Assembly: GCF_002265875.1 (NCBI RefSeq)
Contig: NZ_NPFA01000008.1
Location: 5,127-69,126, forward strand
DNA: 64,000 bases
Origin: Marinococcus halophilus
GTDB taxonomy: Bacteria > Bacillota > Bacilli > Bacillales > Marinococcaceae
Direction of reading: 5' to 3'
Part shown: positions 50,987 through 59,684 of the stretch, in pieces
How positions within the stretch are numbered: the first letter of the stretch is position 1
Layout: the number at the start of each line of letters is the position of its first letter
The notes under the pieces: generated by a model
Told to the model about the DNA's origin: nothing
The model's input: the letters and a program-made list of their open reading frames with translations, nothing else
Databases searched by the model: none
Position numbers and translations under genes: made by a program

Positions 50987-52764
50987 AGCGATTCCGCACC
51001 CGCTTGATTGTAGCCTTGATGGCGATTATTTTAATCGTTTTGACCGTCGTGGGGCTTGTGATAGGGCAAATTGTCCGTTCCCTTTATGTGGAGGAGCTCG
51101 AGAATAGTCTGGAAAGAGAGGCCAACCTTTCTGCCTCTATTGCTGAAGAGCGGGAGGAAGGAAACTGGGAAGCACTGGCCCAGAATATAAGCAGTCAGCT
51201 GGATGTCCGTGTGACGATTTTGAATGAAACCGGAGAGGTTATTGGAGAAACAGAAGCTGAATCAGAGGAACTCGACAATCATTTCGGACGTCCGGAAATA
51301 GAGGAGGCCCGTGAAAGTGGTAAAGGAAGTAACATCCGATACAGTAATACGCTGGAAGCAGAGCTTTTATATTACGCGGTGCCTTTTTCGTATGAAAACT
51401 ATACGTATTATATGAGACTTGCGATACCTGTCGAACGGATTAACGCGATTAACTGGCTGATTTGGGGAACGTTGATTGGCTGCTTTGGTGTAGCGCTCTT
51501 AATCATTTTATACATTACAACCAAAGTGACAAATCAATTGACCAAACCGATCACCCAGGCTACAAAAACGGCCAATGAACTGGCTAAAGGCAATTTCAGT
51601 GCCCGTGCTTATGGAAGCGCCCAGGATGAGGTTGGCCAGCTGACCCGCTCTATTAACGTGCTCGCATTTAACCTTGAAAGCGTGACAAAGGAAAACCAGG
51701 AGCAGCAGGAACGGCTTGAGACCCTGATTAATACGATGGAGAGCGGGCTGGTTTTTATAAACAGCCGCGGCGAAATTACACTGATGAATGCCTATTGCTC
51801 CCGCGTTTTTGAAGAGGATACAAGTGAATGGCTCAATTTATTGTATTATGAAGCGATGGATGAAAAAGAGATCATTAAGCTCATCCAGAAGATATTTTTA
51901 ACTGAAAGCCGGACGAGCGCCACCGTCCAGATGCTGCATGAGCTTGAAGTGCGTTTTTTCCATGTATACGGGGCACCAGTACTTGGAGAAAATGAAGAGC
52001 TGCGGGGTATCGTACTCGTTTTGCATGATATTACAGAGTTGAAAAAGCTTGAGGAAGTGCGAAAAGATTTTGTGGCTAACGTTTCGCATGAATTAAAAAC
52101 ACCGGTGACATCAGTAAAAGGCTTTACCGAAACGCTCCTTGACGGGGCCATGCATGATGAAGCGTTAAGCAGGCAATTCCTGGAAATTATGTGGAAAGAA
52201 AGCGACCGGCTTCAGGATTTAATCAGTGATCTGTTGGAACTTTCAAGAATTGAACAGGATTACTTTGAATTAAACCGGACCCGTTTTGACATGAGCAGCA
52301 CAATAACAGAAGCCCTGCGGCTTCTTGAATCTAAAGCGATCGATAAGCACTTGCTGCTCACTTCCCGTATTGACACTGGAATTTATATGGACGGGGACGA
52401 AGCCCGGATAAAACAGATTATTATTAACCTGATAAACAATGCGATTATTTATACTAAAGAAGGCGGTGAAGTGCAGGTCCGGCTGTTTGAAGAAGCGGAA
52501 GAGGCAGTGCTTGAAGTGGAGGACAATGGCATTGGCATTAGTCCCGAACAACTGCCGCGTATTTTTGAAAGGTTCTATCGTGTTGATAAAGCCAGAAGCC
52601 GCGGCTCTGGAGGCACTGGACTCGGGCTGGCTATTGTTAAACACCTGACGGATGCCCATGGCGGGCGTATCGAAGTGCACAGCAGAAAAAACGAAGGGAC
52701 GACATTTACACTGCGCTTTCCGAAGTCACGGAATATGGAAGAGGAAGAATTTACAAATTCTTAA
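50983..52764 (+). CDS. phoR: phosphate sensor histidine kinase PhoR
   Basis: Membrane kinase partner of PhoP. It is 593 aa. Membrane segments at about 8-30 and 163-185 enclose an extracytoplasmic PDC-like domain. HAMP (about 187-240), PAS (about 245-350), HisKA with phospho-His in VSHELKTPVTSVKGF, then N box NLINNAIIYTKEGG, G1 DNGIGIS and G2 GSGGTGLGLAIV. Overlap with phoP shows coupled expression. A terminator lies about 100 bp downstream. Confidence 0.95.
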   Translation: MKRFRTRLIVALMAIILIVLTVVGLVIGQIVRSLYVEELENSLEREANLSASIAEEREEGNWEALAQNISSQLDVRVTILNETGEVIGETEAESEELDNHFGRPEIEEARESGKGSNIRYSNTLEAELLYYAVPFSYENYTYYMRLAIPVERINAINWLIWGTLIGCFGVALLIILYITTKVTNQLTKPITQATKTANELAKGNFSARAYGSAQDEVGQLTRSINVLAFNLESVTKENQEQQERLETLINTMESGLVFINSRGEITLMNAYCSRVFEEDTSEWLNLLYYEAMDEKEIIKLIQKIFLTESRTSATVQMLHELEVRFFHVYGAPVLGENEELRGIVLVLHDITELKKLEEVRKDFVANVSHELKTPVTSVKGFTETLLDGAMHDEALSRQFLEIMWKESDRLQDLISDLLELSRIEQDYFELNRTRFDMSSTITEALRLLESKAIDKHLLLTSRIDTGIYMDGDEARIKQIIINLINNAIIYTKEGGEVQVRLFEEAEEAVLEVEDNGIGISPEQLPRIFERFYRVDKARSRGSGGTGLGLAIVKHLTDAHGGRIEVHSRKNEGTTFTLRFPKSRNMEEEEFTNS

Positions 52765-52861
52765 TCTCTAATCCATAAGTCATTTACATTTATGTTATAA
52801 CATAGTGGTCGAACGGGTTTTCATCCGCTGCTTGTTTCTGCAGCGGGCTGCATCCCCTCTG

Positions 52862-52896
52862 GAACGAAAGCACCCCTTGGCTTTCGTTCTTTTTTT
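52862..52896 (+). terminator. phoPR terminator
   Basis: GAACGAAAG and CTTTCGTTC pair around CACCCCTTGG, followed by a T run. A second GC hairpin (CCGCTGC/GCAGCGG) lies just upstream at 52825-52848. Confidence 0.88.
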
Positions 52897-53025
52897 GTGC
52901 TTTTTCAAGTGGACGTTCTGACGCTGCACGCGGTGTATGATAAAATATAACGATGAACATGAAAGTACATTAGGTGCTATACATAAGAAGCCGGTTTGGC
53001 TTTTTGAAATAAGGAGGACAATAAT

Positions 53026-55650
53026 TTGAGTAAACTAGTGTTATTGGATGGAAACAGTATTGCTTATCGGGCATTTTTTGCCCTGCCTCTTTTAAATAAC
53101 GATAAAGGCGTTTATACCAATGCCATTTACGGCTTTACAACCATGCTTTTGAAAATTTTAGAGGATGAGGACCCAAGCCATGTGCTTGTCGCATTTGACG
53201 CCGGGAAAACAACTTTTCGCCATGATACTTACAGTGAGTATAAATCCGGCCGGGAAAAAACGCCCTCTGAGTTATCCGAACAGCTGCCAGTTATTCGTGA
53301 GGTACTGGACGTTTTTAAAGTTCCTTACATCGAGAAGGAAAACTACGAAGCGGATGATATTATCGGTACGCTTTCGAAGCAGGCCGAAGAGGAAAACTGG
53401 GACGTGCGCATTTATACCGGGGACCGGGACCTGTTGCAGCTAGTCAGCCCCCGTGTTCACGTTTCCTTTATCAAAAAAGGAATAACGAATACGGAATTAT
53501 ACGACCCGGATGCCATTCGGGAGCGGTACGGCCTTGATCCTCTTCAAATCACTGATATGAAAGGCCTTATGGGAGACAGCTCGGACAATATTCCAGGCGT
53601 CCCGGGGATCGGGGAAAAGACCGCATTAAAGCTGTTAAAGGAATACGGCTCTGTGGACAAAGTACTGGAATCCATTGATGAAATTTCCGGGAAAAAGATG
53701 AAGGAGCGACTCGAAGAGAATAGAGAGCAGGCGAAAATGAGCAAGGAACTCGCCATTATATACCGAAATACCCCCCTCGATCTCGAGCTTTCGAAATTAA
53801 AGCATGAAGACTACGATGTAAAAGAAGTAACGGATCTTTTCCGTGAGCTGGAATTTCAAACGCTGTTAAATAAATTTGACGATGTGGATGAAGCGCAGCA
53901 GATCTTCGATGAACTGGCGTATAAGCATGTTACAGACGTCCAGGAGGACATGCTTGTGTCTCCGTCGGCTTTGGTTGTGGAAGTGCCGGAAGAAAATTAC
54001 CATCACGGGAGCATATGGGGGATAGCAGTTATCAACGAAACCGGACGGTATTTTATTTCCACGGAGAATGCACTGCAGAGCGAAGCATTTCAGGCATGGG
54101 CTAAAGACGAATCGAGGGAAAAATATACATTTGATACAAAACGTGCCGTGGTTGCTCTTGGGTGGAATGACCTGGAGCTTCGGGGGATTACCCATGACAC
54201 ATTGATTGCTTCGTATTTAATTGATCCCTCCGTATCGTCTCATCATGTGTCTGATATAGCGAAACGCCGGAATCTGCAGGTAGTGGATACCGACGAAGCT
54301 GTGTACGGCAAAGGGGCAAAGCGCACCAAGCCGGAGGAGAAAGCACTGGCAGAGCACCTGATCCGTAAAGGTGAAGCGGTCTACCGGCTTCAGGGGAAAA
54401 TCGAGGAGGATCTAAAGCAAAACGAGCAGCTCGAACTGTTTAAAGAACTGGAAATGCCGCTGTCGCTCGTGCTCGGACAAATGGAAACCCAGGGGATCTG
54501 CGTGGACCGTTCCCAGCTTGAGACTATCGGTGATGAACTGGACGGCCGTCTTGCCGAGCTTGAAAAAGAAATTTATAAACAGGCTGGTCGTGAATTTAAC
54601 ATTAATTCACCGAAACAGCTTGGGCCGATTTTATTTGAAGAGCTTGAGCTCCCTGCTGTTAAAAAAACAAAAACTGGCTACTCCACGTCGGCAGATGTAC
54701 TCGAAAAGCTCCGGGATCAGCATGAAATTATTCCAAACCTGCTGTTGTACCGCCAGATTTCGAAGCTGAGATCTACGTATATCGAAGGACTTTTAAAAGT
54801 AATTCACCCATCCACCGGCAAAATCCATACAATGTTTAACCAGGCAATTACCCAGACAGGCCGGCTGAGTTCGACAGAGCCGAATCTGCAAAACATTCCG
54901 ATCCGCCTTGAAGAAGGCCGGCGTATCCGGAAAGCTTTTATTCCTTCTGAATCCGGGTGGTCCATCCTCTCGGCAGATTATTCGCAGATCGAACTCCGGG
55001 TGCTCGCTCATATCGCGGACGATGAAGGACTCAAAGAAGCCTTTCAAAACAACATGGATATTCATACAAAAACGGCGATGGATGTTTTCGGCGTCGGGCA
55101 GGACGAAGTGACATCAAACATGCGCAGAAGTGCGAAAGCCGTGAACTTCGGGATTGTTTACGGGATCTCGGACTATGGGCTTTCACAGAGTCTTGGCATC
55201 ACGAGAAACGAAGCGAAAGAATTCATTGAAAGCTATTTAAAAAGCTATCCTAATGTGCAGAACTACATGAATGATATTAAAGATGAGGCCAGGCGCGACG
55301 GGTTTGTTACGACGCTTCTGCACCGCCGCAGGTACCTCCCCGACATGAACAGCCGCAATTTTAACCAGCGCAGCTTTGCTGAAAGAACGGCCATGAATAC
55401 TCCTATTCAGGGGACGGCTGCTGATATTATAAAAAAGGCAATGGTGGATGTAAGTAAAGCCCTTGAAGAAAAAGGCTTAGCCAGCCGTCTGCTGCTTCAA
55501 GTGCATGACGAATTGATTTTTGAAGTGCCACAGAACGAAGTGGAAATCATGCAGGAGCTTGTGCCGGAGCTGATGGAACAGACAATTGAGCTGTCGGTCC
55601 CTTTAAAGGCAGACGTGGCCCAGGGGCCGACATGGTACGATGCGAAATAA
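53026..55650 (+). CDS. polA: DNA polymerase I
   Basis: Repair and Okazaki-fragment processing polymerase. It is 874 aa. 5'-nuclease domain at 1-300 (KLVLLDGNSIAYRAFFALP, YEADDIIGTL, DSSDNIPGVPGIGEKTA). The 3'-5' exonuclease domain (about 305-465) lacks the acidic DxE motif (VVEVPEENYHHGS), so proofreading is predicted inactive, as in Geobacillus Pol I. The polymerase has TSADVLEKL, the A motif ADYSQIELRVLAH, the O helix RRSAKAVNFGIVYG and the C motif LQVHDELIFE. The start is TTG with AAGGAGG upstream. Confidence 0.97.
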   Translation: MSKLVLLDGNSIAYRAFFALPLLNNDKGVYTNAIYGFTTMLLKILEDEDPSHVLVAFDAGKTTFRHDTYSEYKSGREKTPSELSEQLPVIREVLDVFKVPYIEKENYEADDIIGTLSKQAEEENWDVRIYTGDRDLLQLVSPRVHVSFIKKGITNTELYDPDAIRERYGLDPLQITDMKGLMGDSSDNIPGVPGIGEKTALKLLKEYGSVDKVLESIDEISGKKMKERLEENREQAKMSKELAIIYRNTPLDLELSKLKHEDYDVKEVTDLFRELEFQTLLNKFDDVDEAQQIFDELAYKHVTDVQEDMLVSPSALVVEVPEENYHHGSIWGIAVINETGRYFISTENALQSEAFQAWAKDESREKYTFDTKRAVVALGWNDLELRGITHDTLIASYLIDPSVSSHHVSDIAKRRNLQVVDTDEAVYGKGAKRTKPEEKALAEHLIRKGEAVYRLQGKIEEDLKQNEQLELFKELEMPLSLVLGQMETQGICVDRSQLETIGDELDGRLAELEKEIYKQAGREFNINSPKQLGPILFEELELPAVKKTKTGYSTSADVLEKLRDQHEIIPNLLLYRQISKLRSTYIEGLLKVIHPSTGKIHTMFNQAITQTGRLSSTEPNLQNIPIRLEEGRRIRKAFIPSESGWSILSADYSQIELRVLAHIADDEGLKEAFQNNMDIHTKTAMDVFGVGQDEVTSNMRRSAKAVNFGIVYGISDYGLSQSLGITRNEAKEFIESYLKSYPNVQNYMNDIKDEARRDGFVTTLLHRRRYLPDMNSRNFNQRSFAERTAMNTPIQGTAADIIKKAMVDVSKALEEKGLASRLLLQVHDELIFEVPQNEVEIMQELVPELMEQTIELSVPLKADVAQGPTWYDAK

Positions 55651-55662
55651 GGAGAGGAAAGA

Positions 55663-56526
55663 ATGCCCGAATTACCGGAAGTTGAAACGGTCCGCCGGAA
55701 CTTAGAACAGACGGCCGTTGGAAAAACCGTAGAAAACGTAAAAGTATACTGGCCAAACATTATTAAGCGGCCCGATGACCATGAAGCCTTTTCAATGATG
55801 CTTGGGGGCAAAACGATTGATCGGGTGCACCGTAAAGGAAAATTTTTAGTTATTTATCTCGAAGATCTGGCAGTTGTCTCCCACTTGCGCATGGAAGGCC
55901 GATATGAATGGAGTGACGGCGGGGAGCCGGATAAGCACACGCATGTGCGTTTTCATTTCACCGACGGCACGGAGCTCCGCTATCGTGACGTACGTAAGTT
56001 TGGCACCATGCATGTATTTGACCGCGGCGAGGAATGGGGCGAAAAACCGCTAAATCAGTTGGGAGCGGAGCCCTACCTTGATCCGTTTTTTACAGCTGAG
56101 TATTTGAGCACCCGTTTTCAGAAAACATCACGCAGCATCAAAGCAGTACTGCTCGATCAATCGATTATTGCGGGCCTTGGGAACATTTACGTGGATGAAG
56201 CACTGTTCCGGTCGGGCATTTTGCCTGACGCTCCGGCCGCAACTCTTAGTGAGCCAGTCATAGAGGTGCTTCGAAGGCAAATAACAGAAGTGATAGAAGA
56301 AGCAGTCAAACAGGGAGGGAGCACAGTGCGTTCCTATGTGAACGGGGACGGGCAGGCTGGTGCGTTCCAATTAAACCTGTATGTATATGGAAGAAAAGGA
56401 GAGCCGTGCAAAGTGTGCGGGCATGAAATCGAGCGGGCCGTAGTAGCGGGCAGAGGTACTCATTACTGTCCAGTATGCCAGACGAAGGAGGGGAAGAAAT
56501 GGTTATCGGCCTTACAGGCGGAATAG
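55663..56526 (+). CDS. mutM: formamidopyrimidine-DNA glycosylase
   Basis: Removes 8-oxoguanine and formamidopyrimidines with AP-lyase activity. It is 287 aa, slightly longer than usual (about 274). The catalytic Pro2-Glu3 lies in MPELPEVETVRR; the Lys loop is HRKGKFLV. H2TH region LLDQSIIAGLGNIYVDE. The zinc finger has CKVCG ... CPVC. Its 3' end overlaps coaE by 28 bp. Confidence 0.96.
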   Translation: MPELPEVETVRRNLEQTAVGKTVENVKVYWPNIIKRPDDHEAFSMMLGGKTIDRVHRKGKFLVIYLEDLAVVSHLRMEGRYEWSDGGEPDKHTHVRFHFTDGTELRYRDVRKFGTMHVFDRGEEWGEKPLNQLGAEPYLDPFFTAEYLSTRFQKTSRSIKAVLLDQSIIAGLGNIYVDEALFRSGILPDAPAATLSEPVIEVLRRQITEVIEEAVKQGGSTVRSYVNGDGQAGAFQLNLYVYGRKGEPCKVCGHEIERAVVAGRGTHYCPVCQTKEGKKWLSALQAE

Positions 56527-57092
56527 CAAGCGGTAAATCACTGGTGGCAGACACTCTTCGGGAGCAGGGGCTTCCCGTGATTGATGCGGATGTAATTTCA
56601 CGGGAAGTGGTGGAACCAGGAGAGCCTGCCCTTGAACAGATTATTGAGCATTTTGGTCCGGAAATCCTTCAGCTTGACGGGACGCTCGACAGAAAAAAGC
56701 TAGGCTCGGTCATTTTTAATGACACGGAGAAACGTCAGGTGCTCAACCAAATCATCCACCCTGCTGTCAGGCAGCGTATGATGACCAAACGGGATAATCT
56801 TGTGCGTGAAGGGAACGAGCATGTGGTGCTTGATATTCCGCTTCTGCTTGAAAACAATTTAAATTTTCTGGTCGACCGTGTGATCGTCGTTTACGTAAAT
56901 GAATCGACACAGAAGCAGCGGCTTATCGATCGTGATGGCCGGGGCGAAGAGGATGCAGCTGCAAGAATCAAATCGCAGATGCCCCTTGAAGAAAAAAGAC
57001 ATCTGGCAGATGCAGTAGTTGATAACTCGGGCACAGAAAAAGAAACAAAAAACCAGGTGAACGAACTGCTCCGTCAGTGGAAAATAATATAA
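56499..57092 (+). CDS. coaE: dephospho-CoA kinase
   Basis: Last step of coenzyme A synthesis. 197 aa from ATG 56499 (AAGGAGGGGAAGAA just before), inside the end of mutM. P-loop GLTGGIASGKSLVAD, DADVISREVVEPG and the lid arginine region RLIDRDGRGEEDAAARI. The mutM-coaE order is conserved in Bacilli. Confidence 0.95.
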   Translation: MVIGLTGGIASGKSLVADTLREQGLPVIDADVISREVVEPGEPALEQIIEHFGPEILQLDGTLDRKKLGSVIFNDTEKRQVLNQIIHPAVRQRMMTKRDNLVREGNEHVVLDIPLLLENNLNFLVDRVIVVYVNESTQKQRLIDRDGRGEEDAAARIKSQMPLEEKRHLADAVVDNSGTEKETKNQVNELLRQWKII

Positions 57093-57105
57093 AAACGTAT
57101 GCATA

Positions 57106-57138
57106 GCCACTTTCCTTAAAAGAAAGTGGTTATTTTTT
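57106..57138 (+). terminator. polA-mutM-coaE terminator
   Basis: GCCACTTTC and GAAAGTGGT pair around CTTAAAA, followed by TATTTTTT. Confidence 0.85.
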
Positions 57139-57147
57139 AAAAATAGG

Positions 57148-57211
57148 TTGCAAGAATACGCTATCAATGTGTTATACTATTTTTAGATTTTACTTATAAA
57201 AGTATAACATA
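57148..57211 (+). promoter_or_regulatory. gapB promoter with two CcpN-like operators
   Basis: TTGCAA (57148-57153) and TATACT (57173-57178) form a promoter with a long spacer. TGTGTTATACT (57168-57178) on the plus strand and AGTATAACATA (57201-57211), the reverse of TATGTTATACT, both fit the CcpN operator consensus TRTGHYATAYW. One covers the -10 and one lies downstream. CcpN represses gapB on glycolytic carbon in B. subtilis. Confidence 0.7.
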
Positions 57212-57231
57212 TTTCCAGAGGAGGATATTAA

Positions 57232-58263
57232 ATGAAAACAAGCATAGCGATCAACGGTTTCGGACGAATTGGGCGTATGGTTTTTCGAAAGGCAATGATG
57301 GACCCAGAAGTTGAAGTGAAAGCCATCAATGCTATGTATCCTCCTGAAACACTGGCTCACCTGGTGAAATATGATAGTGTGCATGGCCCGTTTCCGCTTG
57401 AGGTGAAATATGAAGGAGACGAAATGGTAGTGGGCGGTAGAAGGGTCCGGCTGCTTCAAAACCGAAATCCGCTTGAACTTCCGTGGGAAGAACTTGGCGT
57501 AGATATTGTGGTCGAAGCGACAGGCAAATTCAACCGCGGCCCGGATGCTGAAATGCATATAGAAGCTGGGGCGAAAAAAGTAGTATTAACCGCTCCGGGA
57601 AAAGAAGTCGATACCACTATCGTGATGGGCGTAAACGAAGAAGATTACAATGCGGAAAACCACCACGTGATATCGAATGCTTCCTGCACGACAAACTGCC
57701 TTGCGCCGGTAGTAAAGGTGCTTGAAGATAAAATCGGAATTGAAAGCGGTTTAATAACGACCGTGCACGCATACACAAATGATCAAAATAACATGGACAA
57801 CCCCCATAAAGACCTGCGACGGGCAAGAGCCTGCGGACAGTCGATCATCCCGACGTCTACCGGGGCAGCTAAGGCGCTCTCCGAGGTGATTCCTTCCATG
57901 GAAGGGAAAATGAACGGTATGGCGCTTCGTGTACCGACACCAAACGTGTCGCTTGTGGATATGGTAATTGACATGAAGCGTCCGGTGACGGAAGAAGAAA
58001 TTAACCAAACGCTTAAGGCGGCATCAGAACAAGAGCTTAAAGGAATCATTTCCTACTGTGAGGATCCGCTCGTTTCAACGGATTTTAATGGAAATGAACA
58101 TTCATCGATCATCGACGCGCTCTCCACAATGGTAATCAACGATCGCCAGGTTAAGGTGCTTGCCTGGTACGATAATGAGTGGGGCTACTCCTGCCGGGTC
58201 GTAGATTTGGTAAAGATGGTTGGTGAACCAGCTGTAGGCTATTCTTCTGTTGCTTCGTTTTAA
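57232..58263 (+). CDS. gapB: glyceraldehyde-3-phosphate dehydrogenase, gluconeogenic type
   Basis: Reversible oxidation of glyceraldehyde 3-phosphate; GapB-type enzymes work in gluconeogenesis, preferring NADP. It is 343 aa. GFGRIGRMVFRKAM is the cofactor fold. SNASCTTNCLAPVVK carries the catalytic Cys, HAYTNDQ the His. The expected position near coaE and speD and the CcpN-like sites support GapB over the glycolytic GapA. Confidence 0.93.
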   Translation: MKTSIAINGFGRIGRMVFRKAMMDPEVEVKAINAMYPPETLAHLVKYDSVHGPFPLEVKYEGDEMVVGGRRVRLLQNRNPLELPWEELGVDIVVEATGKFNRGPDAEMHIEAGAKKVVLTAPGKEVDTTIVMGVNEEDYNAENHHVISNASCTTNCLAPVVKVLEDKIGIESGLITTVHAYTNDQNNMDNPHKDLRRARACGQSIIPTSTGAAKALSEVIPSMEGKMNGMALRVPTPNVSLVDMVIDMKRPVTEEEINQTLKAASEQELKGIISYCEDPLVSTDFNGNEHSSIIDALSTMVINDRQVKVLAWYDNEWGYSCRVVDLVKMVGEPAVGYSSVASF

Positions 58264-58280
58264 AGATCGTCAATATGGGA

Positions 58281-58317
58281 AAGCGTCCCGTAAGCGGGGC
58301 GCTTTTTGTTTATTTTT
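58281..58317 (+). terminator. gapB terminator
   Basis: AAGCGTCCCG and CGGGGCGCTT pair (with a G-T) around TAAG, followed by TTT and a T-rich stretch. It separates gapB from the speD promoter. Confidence 0.8.
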
Positions 58318-58405
58318 CTGCAATATCGTACGCGGAAGCTACAAAGCGTATATAAGCATTGAAGAGAGATATGCAAGGTTCAAAGCCTCTGCACTGGAAA
58401 ACTGG

Positions 58406-58434
58406 TTGCAAATTGCAAATAAACATCGTATACT
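58406..58434 (+). promoter_or_regulatory. speD promoter
   Basis: TTGCAA (58406-58411), 17 bp, TATACT (58429-58434). It predicts a 5' leader of almost 200 nt before speD. Confidence 0.7.
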
Positions 58435-58441
58435 GGATTTC

Positions 58442-58634
58442 GTGCCTGCATGTCGTTGAACTTAATGGCAAAAATGCATGTTTTTCAGACATCTCCAGGC
58501 CTGCTAACGGTTACTGCAAGGGTTAGTGCCAAATTGGACTAACTTTCCCCCAGAGTAACCTTTAAAACGTGACGGGCCGATGAAATAAAGCGACCTAATG
58601 ATGGAAGAAAAAGAAACAAAGGGGGAAACGTACC
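58442..58634 (+). promoter_or_regulatory. structured leader RNA before speD (unassigned)
   Basis: Untranslated region with nested pairing. GGTTACT (58509-58515) pairs with AGTAACC (58554-58560). Inside it, GTTAGT (58522-58527) pairs with ACTAAC (58538-58543), with CC/GG around an AAATT loop. GACGGGCCGATGAAAT follows at 58571-58586. The ribosome site is AAAGGGGG. I do not recognise a known riboswitch class; it could sense SAM or polyamines (speculation). Confidence 0.5.
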
Positions 58635-59018
58635 ATGGAAACAATGGGACGCCATGTCATTTCCGAGCTGTGGGGTTGTGACGAAGAAACTTTAAACAAT
58701 GTAAACGCAATCGAACGTATTTTTGTAAACGCCGCTTTGAAAGCAGGCGCTGAAATAAGAGAAGTAATCTTTCATAAATTTGCTCCGCAGGGTGTGAGCG
58801 GAGTCGTTATTATTTCAGAATCGCATTTGACGATTCACAGCTTTCCGGAGCATGGCTATGCCAGCATTGACGTGTATACGTGCGGCGATCACATTGATCC
58901 GAACACGGCAGCAAAATATATTGCAGGCTCACTCGGTGCCGAAGCAGAAGAAACAATAGAGATACCCCGTGGTACAGGGCCTATCCGCGTGCAGCGCCCG
59001 GAAGCAAACGCCTTATAA
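58635..59018 (+). CDS. speD: S-adenosylmethionine decarboxylase proenzyme
   Basis: Makes decarboxylated SAM, the aminopropyl donor for spermidine. It is 127 aa, the small self-cleaving bacterial form. Cleavage to form the pyruvoyl group is expected at Glu-Ser in [27 protein letters not shown] carries the conserved Cys. ATG follows GGGGGAAACGTACC. Monocistronic, with leader and terminator; in B. subtilis it is linked to gapB. Confidence 0.96.
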   Translation: METMGRHVISELWGCDEETLNNVNAIERIFVNAALKAGAEIREVIFHKFAPQGVSGVVIISESHLTIHSFPEHGYASIDVYTCGDHIDPNTAAKYIAGSLGAEAEETIEIPRGTGPIRVQRPEANAL

Positions 59019-59031
59019 CGCGTATATGAAC

Positions 59032-59067
59032 ACCGTTCAAGCATACGATGTGCTTGAACGGTTTTTT
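59032..59067 (+). terminator. speD terminator
   Basis: ACCGTTCAAGCA and TGCTTGAACGGT pair around TACGATG, followed by a T run. Confidence 0.92.
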
Positions 59068-59188
59068 ATTGCCCGCAGGAAGAGGAATTCAAAGAAATAC
59101 GCAAATTGTCATCTTCCTGACAGGAGCTAGTGTGATATGATAGAACCAATAAAAATAGAGATCGTCCATCAAATTGGAGATGATAATA

Positions 59189-59668
59189 ATGAAGTGCCCA
59201 GTATGCTACTCCAATGGCACACGTGTATTGGATTCGAGGCCGAGTAATGAAGGCCGGTCCATTCGTCGCCGTCGCCAGTGTGATACGTGCCACCACCGCT
59301 TCACTACGTTTGAGATTGTGGAAGAACTGCCGCTTGTCGTAGTGAAAAAGAATGGAAACCGGGAGGAATTCAGCCGGGAAAAAATGCTAAGGGGCCTGAT
59401 CAGGGCCTGTGAAAAGCGGCCGATCCCGATGGAAACGCTCGAGGGTATTGTCTCAAGGGTGGAAAATAAACTGCGGGAAGAGGGACGGACGGAAGTGAAA
59501 AGCGAGGAAGCTGGAGAGCTTGTCATGGAAGAACTCGCAGATATTGATGAAATCGCCTATGTCCGTTTCGCTTCTGTCTACCGCCAGTTCCGTGATATAA
59601 ATGTATTTATCAATGAGTTAAAAGAGCTGATTGATAAAGAAAACAAAGAGGATTCATCTAAATCATAA
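59189..59668 (+). CDS. nrdR: transcriptional regulator NrdR
   Basis: ATP/dATP-sensing repressor of ribonucleotide reductase genes. 159 aa from the ATG of MKCPVC; two in-frame starts just upstream are possible. The zinc ribbon has CPVC ... CDTC, then HHRFTTFE. The ATP cone follows at about 50-140 ([20 protein letters not shown]). First gene of the nrdR-dnaB-dnaI cluster. Confidence 0.96.
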   Translation: MKCPVCYSNGTRVLDSRPSNEGRSIRRRRQCDTCHHRFTTFEIVEELPLVVVKKNGNREEFSREKMLRGLIRACEKRPIPMETLEGIVSRVENKLREEGRTEVKSEEAGELVMEELADIDEIAYVRFASVYRQFRDINVFINELKELIDKENKEDSSKS

Positions 59669-59684
59669 AAAGGAGGGCGGCGCT

